Below, in pieces: positions 23,201-36,600 of a DNA stretch of 64,000 nucleotides. The DNA lies in the NCBI GenBank assembly GCA_964017185.1, contig OZ024883.1:44880395-44944394 (forward strand). The letters run 5' to 3'. This stretch comes from Rugalucina vietnamica. Taxonomy: Eukaryota > Mollusca > Bivalvia > Lucinida > Lucinidae. The position numbers and the translations under genes are program-made. The notes under the pieces were generated by a model. The model was not told the DNA's origin. It saw only the letters and a program-made list of their open reading frames with translations, and did not search any database. Positions within the stretch are counted from its first letter, which is position 1. Every line of letters starts with the position of its first letter.

Positions 23201-26200
23201 GGGCCATAACTCCGTCAAAATTTTGCAAAAAATGAAGGGCAACAATACCAAGCTAGATATTGTCAATGTTGATGTGCATACAAAATTTGGTCTGATTCTG
23301 TCGATTCGTTCTCAAGATATTGAGCGGAAACGAAATTCTGACGTCAATCAAGGGCCATAACTCCGTCAAAATTTTGCGAAAAATGACGGGCAACAATAAC
23401 AAGCTAGATATTGTCAATGTTGATGTGCACACAAAATTTGGTCTGATTCTGTCAATTCGTTCTCAAGATATTGAGCGGAAAAGAAATTCTGACGTTAGTC
23501 AAGGGCCGTAACTCAGTCAATTTTTTGCAAAATATGACCAGCAACTATCCCAAGCTAGATCTTGTCGCTGTTGATGTGCATACAAAATTTGGTCAGATTC
23601 TGTCCATTCATTCTCAAGATACTGAGCGGAAACAAAATTCTGATGTCAATCAAGGGCCGTAACTCCGTCAAAATTTTGCGAAAAATGAAGGGCAACAATC
23701 CCAAGCTAGATCTTGTCAATGTTGATGTGCATACAAAATTTGGTCAGATTCTGTCCATTCGTTCTCAAGATATTGAGCGGAAACGAAATTCTGACGTTAA
23801 TCAAGGGCCATAACTCCGTCAAAATTTTGCGAAAAATGACCGGCAACAATCCCAAGCTAGATCTTGTCAATGTTGATGTGAATATAAAATTTGGTCAGAT
23901 TCTGTCCTGCCATTCTCAAGATATTGAGCGGAAACCAAATTCTTACGTAAATCAAGGGCCATAACTCCATCACAATTTTGCAAAAAAAGACGGGTTACAA
24001 TCCCAAGCTAGGTCTTGTCAATGTTAATGTGTATGCAAAATTTGGTCAGATTCTGTCAAGGCATTCTCAAGATAATGAATGGAAACAAAATGTCGGAAGG
24101 ACGGAAGGACGGAATAACGGAATAACAGAATAACGGAATAACGGAACTACGGAAGGACAGGGTGAATCCAGTATAGCCCCCACTTTTTCAAAGCGGGGCT
24201 ATAATTAATTTTATTATATAACTATAAATAGACTGTATTTCAGACAATGCTTTCAGTCCATTGCATATTTTGTCATATTCTATAACCTGGGGTTTTTCCC
24301 AATGAATATTTGTTACTAAATTTAGAACTCTCTCTGTCATTGGAAATGTACACTGATTACTGTCAAGCAGTAATGCCAATAAAGGTCAAATGATGTTCAT
24401 TTTATTTTAGACTTAATGTCCCAATAAACATTTTTCAGTCATGCTGGGACTATAAGTAAACTATATGTATACACTAATTCATTTACAGATAAAAAATAGT
24501 TATTTTAAAATTATTTTTATCATGTTTGTATAAAAAGAGTGTTATATAATAAAACAATTGTTGACTATTGAGTCATCGAATATGATGTGATATCCAACAG
24601 AGACTACCAATATTGACCTCGGCTTCGCCTCGGCCAATATTGGTAGTCTCTGTTGGATATCACATCATATTCAATGACTCAATAGTCAATAATTGTATAT
24701 GTGTCATGTATAATAAATTATGTCATGTGAAAGCAACAAGTATGTGTTTTAGCTGTCATTACATTACAGGCCATATCTAAAGGTTTTGAGTTTGTATAGC
24801 TGAAGTACAGCCAATAGATATAATATTTCGTCACTTTCAGAAAACTCAATAGACCAATGTATTTTCATGTTTACAAGAAAAATTATTCTGCATCTCCTGA
24901 ACATATTTTCATGATTAGGGTGTCATTTTAAAGGTAACCTTGCCAGATGCAAGAATTGATCGGTCCCATTTGTTACATTAACTGAAGTGTCTTACCAACA
25001 GATGTGGGTAGTTCTCCCCATTGTAGCACTACATTCTTTGTCACTTTACCATTGGTGTCCACATATACACCCTCGTCTGAAAAATATAAGAACAATTTTG
25101 GTTGTAAAAATATTGTGACCATGCGTTAGAAATACCTTACATGTATGTGCAATGCCTGTTCTCTTTTCACTGCCTCAAACATGAAGAGTAAAACAAAATC
25201 ATGTTTCATAACATTTTGTTGGCTGACTTAGTGTATATGTCAGTTGCCCCCCTTCACACAATTTTGATTTTAGCATTGAATGCAAATCAAAATAATGATA
25301 GGACTTGGCAGATATTATCGCTGAGTGAAAACAATTTGACTAACAAAGATTTGAACATTGAAGTGAGTGGTGCATTTCTCAAATGTTTCAGTCTACTACT
25401 TACTGTCATAACATAACAGCATGTGCATTCCACTGGTGTTTGGTAGAATCACTATAGTGTGGGGAGACAGGGGGCCATGGGTCTAAAATATACACAAAAC
25501 ATGAGTTAATTCACATGAAAACATGTTACTACAGGTGGGCACTAGATATTTGATGATTGTGAGGCCAATATTTGATTGCCAGGCCAATATTTCATGACTA
25601 TTAAGAGGTTATCATTTTGAATGATCACTGCAAGGTATTCAAAGACTTTATTATCTTATTGCACTCTTACAGGACTTCTCCTGGGGGCAGTTAAATGTTT
25701 ACCAGTACACTTTGTGCTTACTTTCACCTTTAATCAGAAGGTATCTTTGCCAGGGGCAGATTACCAATACTTTGTGCACATTTCTTTCACAACTAACAGA
25801 CAAATGCTCTTCTTGAATCAATTTCAATGACTAAATCTTCAAGAAAGAACTGTGCCTAACGCAAGGATTGAGCACAGGTCTGACTTGCTACATCAAGACA
25901 TCGCAACTTTTCCCATTTTTATGCAACATTTCTCTGGTCAGAATAAAGCTATAAACTTACGTGTTGTGGAATGTAGAGGTCGAACAGTGACGCCGTGTCT
26001 ACATCTATGGCGTGGAATCCCATCTTACTACCATATAATACCTTTAACCTCTGACCTTCTTCTACTGTAAGGTCAACTATCAAAGGTCGATGTGACAGTT
26101 CTCCGAAAGACTGGAACACAAACAAATCAAAATAGTAGTGATCTTGGCACAATGAATATAATATTGAATCATACCAAAAATCAATTTGTAAGTAACCTGA

Positions 26201-27171
26201 TTCATCTTAACACTACCATAACAATTCTATGTCTAACATTAAATCAAACTTTTAAAATATTGCTAAAACTCTCTGATATGCAACTGAAATGCCTTGGAAA
26301 ATATGGACTGAATCGCAAGCAATGCAGTTTGACTCAGTTTGTACCCTGAGCATTTAATGCTTGCCTGTTTGCTATCACATTTAAGATCAACTTTGACAGA
26401 AAATAGATGTTGGTGGTCACGAAACATAAATATACAAACAATAGTAACAATGATTGGTTTTAAAATTGTAATCAGCCAGGACTGTAACATACCTTGAAAG
26501 CCATAAATTTATGGTAGGGTTTAGGGGCCCAGGCGTATATTTCTATACTGTCTCGTAAAGCTATCACCAGAAACTTGATCTTTTCATACTTCACTGAAAT
26601 AGACAACAGGCAGTGGATGTGAGTCTGTCATAAAATCATCCAACATATTATATAGTATGTGGTGGTCACATAAAGTAAGTAAGAACAATGGACATTAATG
26701 TGACTTATGCAAAACACAGACCAACCATATAGTACTGAATTGAATGGTTGAACATGGGCCTTTGAAGGATTCATATGCAACAGAAAACAATAAGCTTGCT
26801 ATTAAGATTTACATAAAGATTTTTGGCATAACTGTCGTTATATGAAAAAGTGCCTTGATAGGCACGTATACCCCCGGCTGGTAGCCACCAAGCCCCCTTC
26901 CCTACCCCCTACCTAAACAACCCGGCACATGCTCACCCCTGACATTGAACATCGCATCACCAATGAAAGACAGTACCCTTATCTAAAGTACATTTTAGAA
27001 ATAAGCAGTGTAAAGTACTTTACATACAAACATGGGGAAGTGTAGTTTTAGAATGACATATCTATTTTAGAGTGGTATACAGAGCTGATGTGTATACCCA
27101 ATCTAGGACATAAGCGCGGACATTCTGGGTCAGGTCCTCAGTCCTAGATTGAATTGAAAGTAGAATGTCAT

Positions 27172-27211
<40 letters not shown>

Positions 27212-30200
27212 TAGATCTTGACCTCAGGTCCCACCCCCACCCCATGCATGGACCAGTGGGCCTAGCCCCTATGTGGTACCTATGTTGTGTTGTAAGCATG
27301 AACGCTTTCTAATACATGGTTGTCAAGATATAGACACACAGAATATTAATCTTGGTAACTACTGTATTTTATGTGTCCTAGATTTTGACCTCGAGCCCCA
27401 CCCCTAGAGTTTGGTGCCATGGAATTTAATTCAACCCTAAAGGGTATCTATGATCCAAACAGGAATACATTCCTATAAGTATTTGTTAAGATAAGAACAT
27501 AGAGATGAAAAAACACTATGTAAATAGCACATTTTCAACGTGACCTAGATTTTGACCTCTAGCCCCACCCCTGGGCATGGACCCAAGGTCCGAACTGACA
27601 GAAACAAGGCAAACCCTATAGGATACCTATGGTTAAAATAGGAATGGTTTCTGATCATTGATTCATGAGATATACACCACCAGTGAAACTTAAACCAAAA
27701 CTTTGACCCAAAGTAAAGGTGACCTAGATTTTGACCTCTAGCCCCACCCCCGGGCACAGACCCAGGGTCCAAACTCACAGAAACAAAGCAAACCCTATAG
27801 GGTACCTATGGTTAAAATATGAATGGTTTCTGATCATTAGTTCATGAGATATACACCACCAGAGAAACTTGAACAAAAACTTTGACATAAATTCCACGAA
27901 CGGTCAGGAATAACCAACGAACTAACGAACCAACGAACATACGAACGGACGAACGGAAAAGCGTAAACTATATACCCGTCGGCATAAATGCCGGGGGTAT
28001 AATAAGTTCACATTTTTCACCATTAAACATTTTAGAAATATTCCTATAGTAACCCTAAGTATAGGAAAACAGACTGATAAAATGGATATCATGTTAACTA
28101 TTTTAGACACTTTTCATCAGCAAAACTGCAATGTTACCTATTTTAAAATGAACACATCCTTCTAACTCTCCCACATTTACCCATCCATTTCTTCTGTCAT
28201 TCTGAAAGAAATCAACATACATTACATAAACGCACTGTGGTATATCTACACCGGCACTTTGCGTTTCGTCCTTCCACCGGTGTTACAGTAGACAAAATGC
28301 AACCTTCCCTATATTTGTAATCTACGTCTAAAGAAGTCCTCTCTGAAGTACGGTCGTGATGAATTTTGACCAACAGGCATCTCTGTTAGCAAAAACATAA
28401 AAAAAATCCAAGCTTTTGTGTGCTAAAACAATTATAAAAAACAAAAACTTTACAAGTACGGTTTCGTCAGAAATGTCCGGTTTTGTCATTGGCGGACTTA
28501 AATTTTACGACAATGCCGTACAGTTTTGACGAAACCGTACAATTTTGTTTTCGATTTTTAAAAAGATTTGAAGCATTTATTCACTAAAACTTCATGCTTT
28601 CTGTGTTGAATGATAGTTAATCTTGGTTATGATCAACTAAAATATAACAGAAAGCTCAGCATCGCTCATATTTTCCCACAATTCAAAAATTTGATATTTT
28701 TATGTTGACACCGGCGGAAAGACGAAACCAAAAAGTGCCGGTGTAGATATACTACAGTGAAACATGTACCGAAATTATTCAGTCATGTTTAAATAATGAT
28801 GTTATCACGTGAAAAGTAGCAGAGTAGAATCAACACTTGACGCATAGATATTCAGGATGCTGCCCTGGGATATGGCTGTACTCTGCCAAGCTCTATTGGT
28901 CTGTAAACTCAGAAAATAAATATACAGTATGCCATGTCACTAATACTAGTGTTACAACTAGTCTCTTAGGATGCATTATAAAGACTAATATAGGGATGCA
29001 TACAGCGTGCACGAGAATTGCTATACTAATACATGGCTTTCTTTTCATTAATATATGGCTGTTAATATCGTGTGACACGGGTATTTGTGCAATAATATTT
29101 CTTAATATTTAAAGACAGAATGCTGGTGACAGGCCACTCAATGAAGAGGACAAGATGACCTGCTCATCTCAGTTACAATACCATTCAAACAGTAACTTGC
29201 TATTTACATTAATGACATATGAAGTACATGTATGTCTATTTTAAATTAAAATGAAAAACAAAAGTACAGTTAAACTTACAGATTCTGTCTTGAATATTTT
29301 AGTCTTGAGCCATGAGAGATAGTATACCCTGATTTTGTTTTTCTTGCCCGAGATTGTAACAAGAATATTCTGGTTTTCTAGCACTTCCATCTGGGAGAAC
29401 CTGCGCCGACTGATCAGGGAATACACTGGAAACAAACACATAACAGACACTATTTAGTGTTACATTCCACTTATTCAAGTTATATCTTATTTCAAATGGA
29501 TATTCTTTGATTATAAAAATGTAAGTTGAGGGTACGCATTTGTAGCATGTCTGCAAGGAACAGTAAATATACTAAAAACTATTGACAAATAGGCAAATAT
29601 CCCAAACATACATTTATTCTGCTTAGAATCAGTCATATTTAAATGCTCAGTGACTATTTTTACACAAATATATGCATAGAACATGGGACATACAATTTAA
29701 TTCATAAAGTTCCTCATGAAAAAACTTCCAGCATCCAAACCATGTTATAATTGAAAAGCAGCTTGTCAGTTTATGTTCCTATACAACACAGTATATGCCA
29801 TCAGACACATATTGATACCAACCTTTCCCCTGTCCACTCCTGTCCAACAACATGAGACCACTGTCTGTTCCTATCAGGAGATTCACACCTACAACATAAA
29901 CACACAAACTTTGTCATATGAGCCGCCTCGTGGGAAAACCAACAATGTGGTTTCCGAACAGGTCTGACACAAACTGGCCTGTACAGCTACAGAAGCAGGC
30001 TAGAAGCTTGAAATTTTGGAGTTAAGTAGAGAAGGAATTGTACTATCCGAGTAGCGAAAACAAAGGCGCTGATCAGCTTCTGCGCCTTTGTTTTCACCTA
30101 TGCAGATTGTTGGTTTTCCCATGAGATGGCTCATATGTCACTATAAGTATGTTCCTGCAAATAAAACACAAAGGTCCGATCCCTTGCAAAGTTGCCTGGA

Positions 30201-33200
30201 TCCTCTAAGTTTCAAACAAATGCCCTGGGCAAAAGGTAAAAGTAAAACAACATGTTAATTTGTGTTCATGCAATTCTTTTAGAAAAGACAGAGTAATACA
30301 TGTAACTTGAAAACAAAACTATTTTTTGTTTGATTGATTTGATGCTGAGGTCATATCAGGACAGCAATTTATTCTAACCTCTGTTCCTAAGCAAGCCTAC
30401 CATTACAAAGTCCAAAGTCCTTTCATAGTTAACTTGCAGCTGCTATTCTTGAATCAGTTGAAGAGAGAGACTGACAGAAAAAATTAGCCTTCATGCGAGA
30501 AAAAAACAGTTTTGGTTTCCGACCTGGCCCGACACAACCAGCCTGTACAATCACAGAAGTAAATTAGAGGCTTGAAATTTTGGATGTTAGTAGAAGAAGA
30601 ATTGTACTATCCATGTAGCAAAGACTAGGGCGCTGATCAGCTGTGCAGTTACTGTACAGCTGATCTGCGCCTTTGTTAGCGCATATGCAGATTGTTGGTT
30701 TTCTGGTGCAGCGGCACCCTGACCAAATCTTCATGGAAGACTGTGCCAGTCATGGGAGTACCAATAAAGGGACAAATCTTCCTTACCCCAGAGAGAGGCA
30801 CAGAGTATATCTGAGTTGAAACGTTTCTTGTATTTCCTGATCTCCGGTGTATCAGATGACTGCTCTGTTGTCTGGGATGGTGTTACATTCACGTTGATCT
30901 GTGAACCTCGACGAGACTGACCAGACACTGACTGACCTGCAACATTATAGTTCATCATACAAGTTAAATTATGAGAGAACATACCATATTTGTTCTATTT
31001 AGCACACTGTGCATTTAATTTTCTATCAATGCTTCCAAAACAACATAAAATTTCTTTCTAGTTAGTGCAAGCTACCTATGAGGCCAACACATAAATTGTT
31101 AAGTAATCATGTCAAAAATATTAATGATGCTGTCATTCAAGTTTTACACACTTTGCAATTATTGTTAGATCATATTTTAATGCTAAGTTTTAATGCACCA
31201 TGTGATCTATTATGGTATCCAGGGCTATAAAACAGGTGCAACATACCACTACACTAACTGGGCAGTGCGCTTAGTGCACTTATGTACATCTATTTTTGAA
31301 TAGAATTGGGTGCGAGCTTCGGCCCCTTACAAAGCGCAGATGACCATATCAAAAGCGCGGGGAATTTTTTACAAAAGCGTGGTGAATTTGTGGTGAAAAG
31401 CACGGATTTTTTCGACATATCAAAAGAGCAGTTTGCCATACAATAATAACCATTTATTATGTCTAATTTTCCACGGTTATTGTCATAATTTGCCCCCTGC
31501 ACACCAAGGGGGAGGTGGCAGTAGGATTTTATTATAACAAATTTCCAATATATAGAAAACATATGTTAAATGGTAAGCATTGAATCACAACATAGCACAA
31601 AATAGTTTTCTTTAGCACATAATTTGTATACACATAGTCAGCATCAATGTTTTGAATAATCTACAACACTTAGAAATGTCAACACCAATCACAATATATC
31701 TTGAGTTTTACTTGTGTTCATCTAGATTGTGAGTTATCACTTTTCAATGATTACACAATCCGCTCTTTTCATTTAAAGGCTTCAGCGCAAATGAAACTCT
31801 GTCATGGTATGATTTCCGGGCTTTAGTAATATGCTGTGAGCTTATTGAAGCATGTGTCCTAAATAGAATGAATAGGGTAATTAAAGCCATTCAAATAACA
31901 AAGGATTCTTGGTACTACATGTTCTTGGGCAATACTGGAAATAAAGTGTCCTGCTTATGGACACAAGAAACTCAAGAGGACAAGCATCACTCACCTGAGA
32001 TAGAACTGACTGTAGTGCCTGTACTGGCACCAAAACCAAATGCTGAGAATGATCTCTGATGTCGCATTGATGGTGTCTTACTCACAGCCTGACGATACTG
32101 AAAGTGAACAACAAGATCTAAACATAACACCTTCAATAAATGAGCCACCTCGTGGGAAAACCAACAATGTGGTTTCCGAACAGGTCTGACACAAACCGTG
32201 CTGTACGGCTACAGAAGCAGGCTAGAAGCTTGAAATTTTGGAGATAAGTAGAAGAGGAATTGTACTATCCAAGCAGCGAAAACAAAGAAGCTGATCTGCA
32301 CCTTTGTTTTCGCCTATGCAGATTGTTGGTTTTCCCACGAGATGGCTCAAATGAGATGTTGGTTTGTCAAATTATAATGTAAAGGTGAACTTTTTATCTT
32401 GAATTGTGTTGTATCAATGCGATTCACTCGTTTTGCCTATCATACTACAATTTCCCTATCAAGTTCAATTTAAAATCAACCTTCATCTAAAATATTTTTG
32501 TTTCATATTCTCCATAAACAGCTGAGATCACGCCTGTATAGTATTTTATCCTGGACACACTTGCCTGGGCAAGCCTTCATAAGGCACACTAGCAAAGCTT
32601 AGCACACATTTCTTTCGCCATTATCTAACAGTTTTTTCTTAAATCAGTGCAAGGGAAAGAATGGTCACAGAATCATACATTATCATGACCAAATCTTCAT
32701 GAAATACATTGTATCTGAGACATGGGGATCAATTTCAGGTCTGCTTCACTATGAATTGAACACGCTATTAACCTTCTTCAGTGTGCAATCGGACAAGACA
32801 CATGAGCTCCAGATCTGAGCACATTATGGTATATAATAAGCTACTTTACAAAGAACATGAATATTGAAAGCAGCAACTGTCACAATAAGCACATCTAACA
32901 TATAAACACCTTCCACAAACCATATCTTACATTTTAGCCTTCACTCAATAGAAAGGGACACAACTGTTTGACTAAATATATCTTTCCATATATTTTCTGC
33001 TCTGGATTGGACATGAGTCTAGAGTTCTTTTACTCAGAGCAAAAGTATTTATTCTGTACCGTACTTGGAATTTTCAGAGATGTTACATCTCCATACATGT
33101 GATATCTCCCGATCTCGTCGGGTTTTCCCGATTTTGGGCTTCCCAACCCGATTGTCCCACGACGAGCCCAGTAGGGCCCAAATCTCCCGATTTCAGCATT

Positions 33201-33647
33201 TGCCTATCCCAATTTTTCGGCAATGTTCCGTTTTTAATTTTGCGGTAATAAATGGTACGTGTTATTGATCGTTGACCCGATAAATACCGTGGAGTAATTT
33301 AGGGGACAAGGCAGAATAGATGACATGTCACTTTATTGGGTAATTGGCGAAGTGAGAAGGGATTAATGATGCGACAAATTGTCAGTCTTACAGGTACAGT
33401 GTATAATGTAAACTGCTAATTTGATCAGAGTTCATCTTAAGAAAGATTAATGCGTCTTTAATTTGGAGGGCTTGGATTAAACATTGCCGATAATCTTAAT
33501 AGGACAATTAATTATGATTGTCCTTTAAAGATTCTCGGGCATTTTGAACACTTGGGACCGATTTATCTTTCATTTTTTGTGCATTTTTATTGGTCCGAGT
33601 AAAAAACATTTTTTCCGATTTTTTCCATGAAAAAAGTTTGCCATTTT

Positions 33648-33688
<41 letters not shown>

Positions 33689-36600
33689 CGGTTCGATCGG
33701 TCCTTATATTCACAAGCTTCAGACGCAATATATCACTACTACACACGTGTCAACATGATAATTGCCCCTGTTAATTGCCTAGTTATCAAAACAATTTTCG
33801 CGGAAAAGTGTGAAAGTTACTGAAACGTGAGGACTGGTAACTGTGTTGCGTGAACATCGCAGTAATTTATGCAACACATGCTGATTGGCCCATTCTAACT
33901 AACGCGTGGGCGGAGCTTCTCAATAATCTACCGAAGCCGCTTTAACATTGTGCAATTTGCTGTAATAATGTCCGTCTGTCGTTTCAACAATGCGTAACAA
34001 TTTTCTGATTTTGAGCTCGGAGCCAAATAAAATTTAATATTAAACTTCAGACAGATAGTAACCAGCGATAATTGGGTGGCGGTGCGACATCAAATGATTA
34101 AGTTTAAAACAAACGCCATATAGTTACGAAAGATCAGATTGAACGGACATGAAAATGCCGCTTGCGTCGAACGTAGCGTTAGGCAAAAAGTCGGGTAGAT
34201 TTTCTGACCTACAAACTATGGGAACGAAACGGTTATAATAAGGGGGAGCAACTGCGTTATCGAACCAGAAAAATGCGGGGTACCAGCTAATAAAAGTAAA
34301 CATTGGAATTACAAAAACTTGAAACACAAATTTCTGTGGAAAATGGAAAGAAATTAGTACGTTTTTCTGCTTTTTTCTTTGTCTGTTTTATTTCAATACA
34401 TTGAAATCTTTAAATTTTCTCGAATTGACGTTGATATAATGGACATAAAGTATGAAATAATAAATGTCATTAGTTTTCGCGACTTCTTAGATACGCTTTT
34501 TACATGCATGCTGTATGTCCATGATGACGTCATCACTTAGCTAGACCGATTTGGGAATTAAAATTTCCTCAGCTGTGATCATATTTAATTATTGAATTAT
34601 TAGTTTGTTATAAAATTACCACCCATTAGCAAATTCATGAAGATATAAGGGATCATAAGGCAAATATAATGCATCTTTTGCAAAAAAATGGCAAAAAATC
34701 TTCGCTTTTTAACAGCGCTAAAATCTCCCTATTTGAGACCCAATCTCCCTATTTCAAAACACAAATCTCCCTATTTGGGCCAAAGAAGATATCACATGTA
34801 TGTACATCTCCTTCATCGGCAGTTTAAATACATGTGTATATCAAGATTCAAAATGAATGAACCAAGATGGAGTAATATGCAATTATTATCTGTGTATGAT
34901 TTCATTCTCAATGAGAAGTTGGCGCAACATTTTTGCCTGTTATTCATGCCAGGTTATTGGTATATCTATAATGAAGAAATGCTTTCTAGGAGGAAGCATT
35001 AACTCTGGGTAGAATATCAGTAGATAGTAAGGTCTGGATCAGTTCCCTTGGAATTTTTGAATGTTAATGAAAAGAAAATCAGGTTTAGCTGATAAAACTA
35101 TATTGCTATTATCAATTCCTAGACTAAATGGTGGATGTAATGGAAGCATGATGCTGGATTAATATCACCAACTCTCACAATTACAACTAGTTGCTATATT
35201 TGAGCCGCCTCATGGGAAAACCAACAATCTGCATATGCGAAAACAAAGACGCAGATCAGCTTCGCGGTAACCGCGAAGCTGATCAGCACCTTTGTTTTCG
35301 CTACTCGGATAGTACAATTCCTCTCCTACTTAAATCCGAAATTTCAAACTTCTAGCTCTTTTCTGTGCTCGTACAGACCGGTTTGTGTCGGACCTGTTCG
35401 GAAACCACATTGTTGGTTTTCCCACGAGGCGGCTGATACAAGAGCTAGATGAGCCAGTAGTTAGAAAGAGCAGGAATGCTTTGTGAAATAATAGAAGATA
35501 TAGAATTATTGAAGATGATGTATACTTTGTTCTGTGTCTTCTCATAAAAGCTTATGCTAAGAATCTTCTATGCCTTATTAAAGCAAACCCAAATTACTGG
35601 CCATGTTAAATATTGACCAAAGAGTACTATTTTTGATGTTCTAAGAATCAGAATCTTTAGAATCATTTTGGAATCTTTATCAAAGAAAAAATTTTCTAAA
35701 CTCTGAGATTCTGAAATGATCTATGTTCGTTTGTTTGCTGATGTTGTTTTTTTCTTGACAAATTATGTTTAAATCTAATTTACAAGATTGCTTATTCTTT
35801 CTTTGTGGGTATTATAAATGGAATAGTTGAGAAGCATCCTTTGAATATGAGATAATCGTGTAGATATGTGTAACAGTTATGATATAATAAAGCTTGATGC
35901 AACCTCGCAAGATACATGGTGTATTTGTCAGTATATACAGAGTTCTGACCCACCTCTCCTGAGCTACTGATATACCCGGTAGGGGTAAGCAGTCTCTGAA
36001 ATGTCAAAGCAACAGAAAAGCCAATTTTATAATAGGGAATCTCCAGACGCAACATTTACATTCCTTATAATGAGAAAGCTAAGCTTACTTTGGCAAGAAC
36101 CTAGTTGAAACTTACTGAAGCTTAGGCATAAAATAAAGCAAAAGGCTCAATTCCTGACTCAAGTCTTGCTTTGCTGCATGCTGCATGAGAAAGTAAAGAA
36201 GCAAAAGCACCCACATTCATTCTGTTTGTGTGATTATATCTTTCCATGTGTCTGCTACTGTATGTTTTTTCTCTGACACAGGTATAATCAGAAATTTCTC
36301 AGAAAGAAAAAATGGAAAAATTGGTTTCTTAAAATGACCAAAAAAAGCTTCCTACAAGTTATAAGTGACTTTTTTCATAATGCACATGCATACAGTGTAA
36401 CGGGTGTTGCGCTTTTATAAAGTTCTGGACCTCTTGCTCTGCAATTTAAATTCTATAGTCCATTAAATGAGCCACCTCGTGGGAAAACCAACAATGTGGT
36501 TTCCGAACAGGTCCGACACAAATCAGACTGTACAGTCACAGAAACAGGCTAGAGACTTGAAATTTTGGCTAGAAGTAGAAGAGGAATTGTACTATCCGAG

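Noticed and set aside
21364..23964. Chain of 63-93-codon plus-strand frames with near-identical proteins across the 151-bp array
   Set aside because: The unit length (151) is not a multiple of 3, so the frame shifts and stops in every unit. The frames are by-products of the tandem repeat, not a repeat protein gene.
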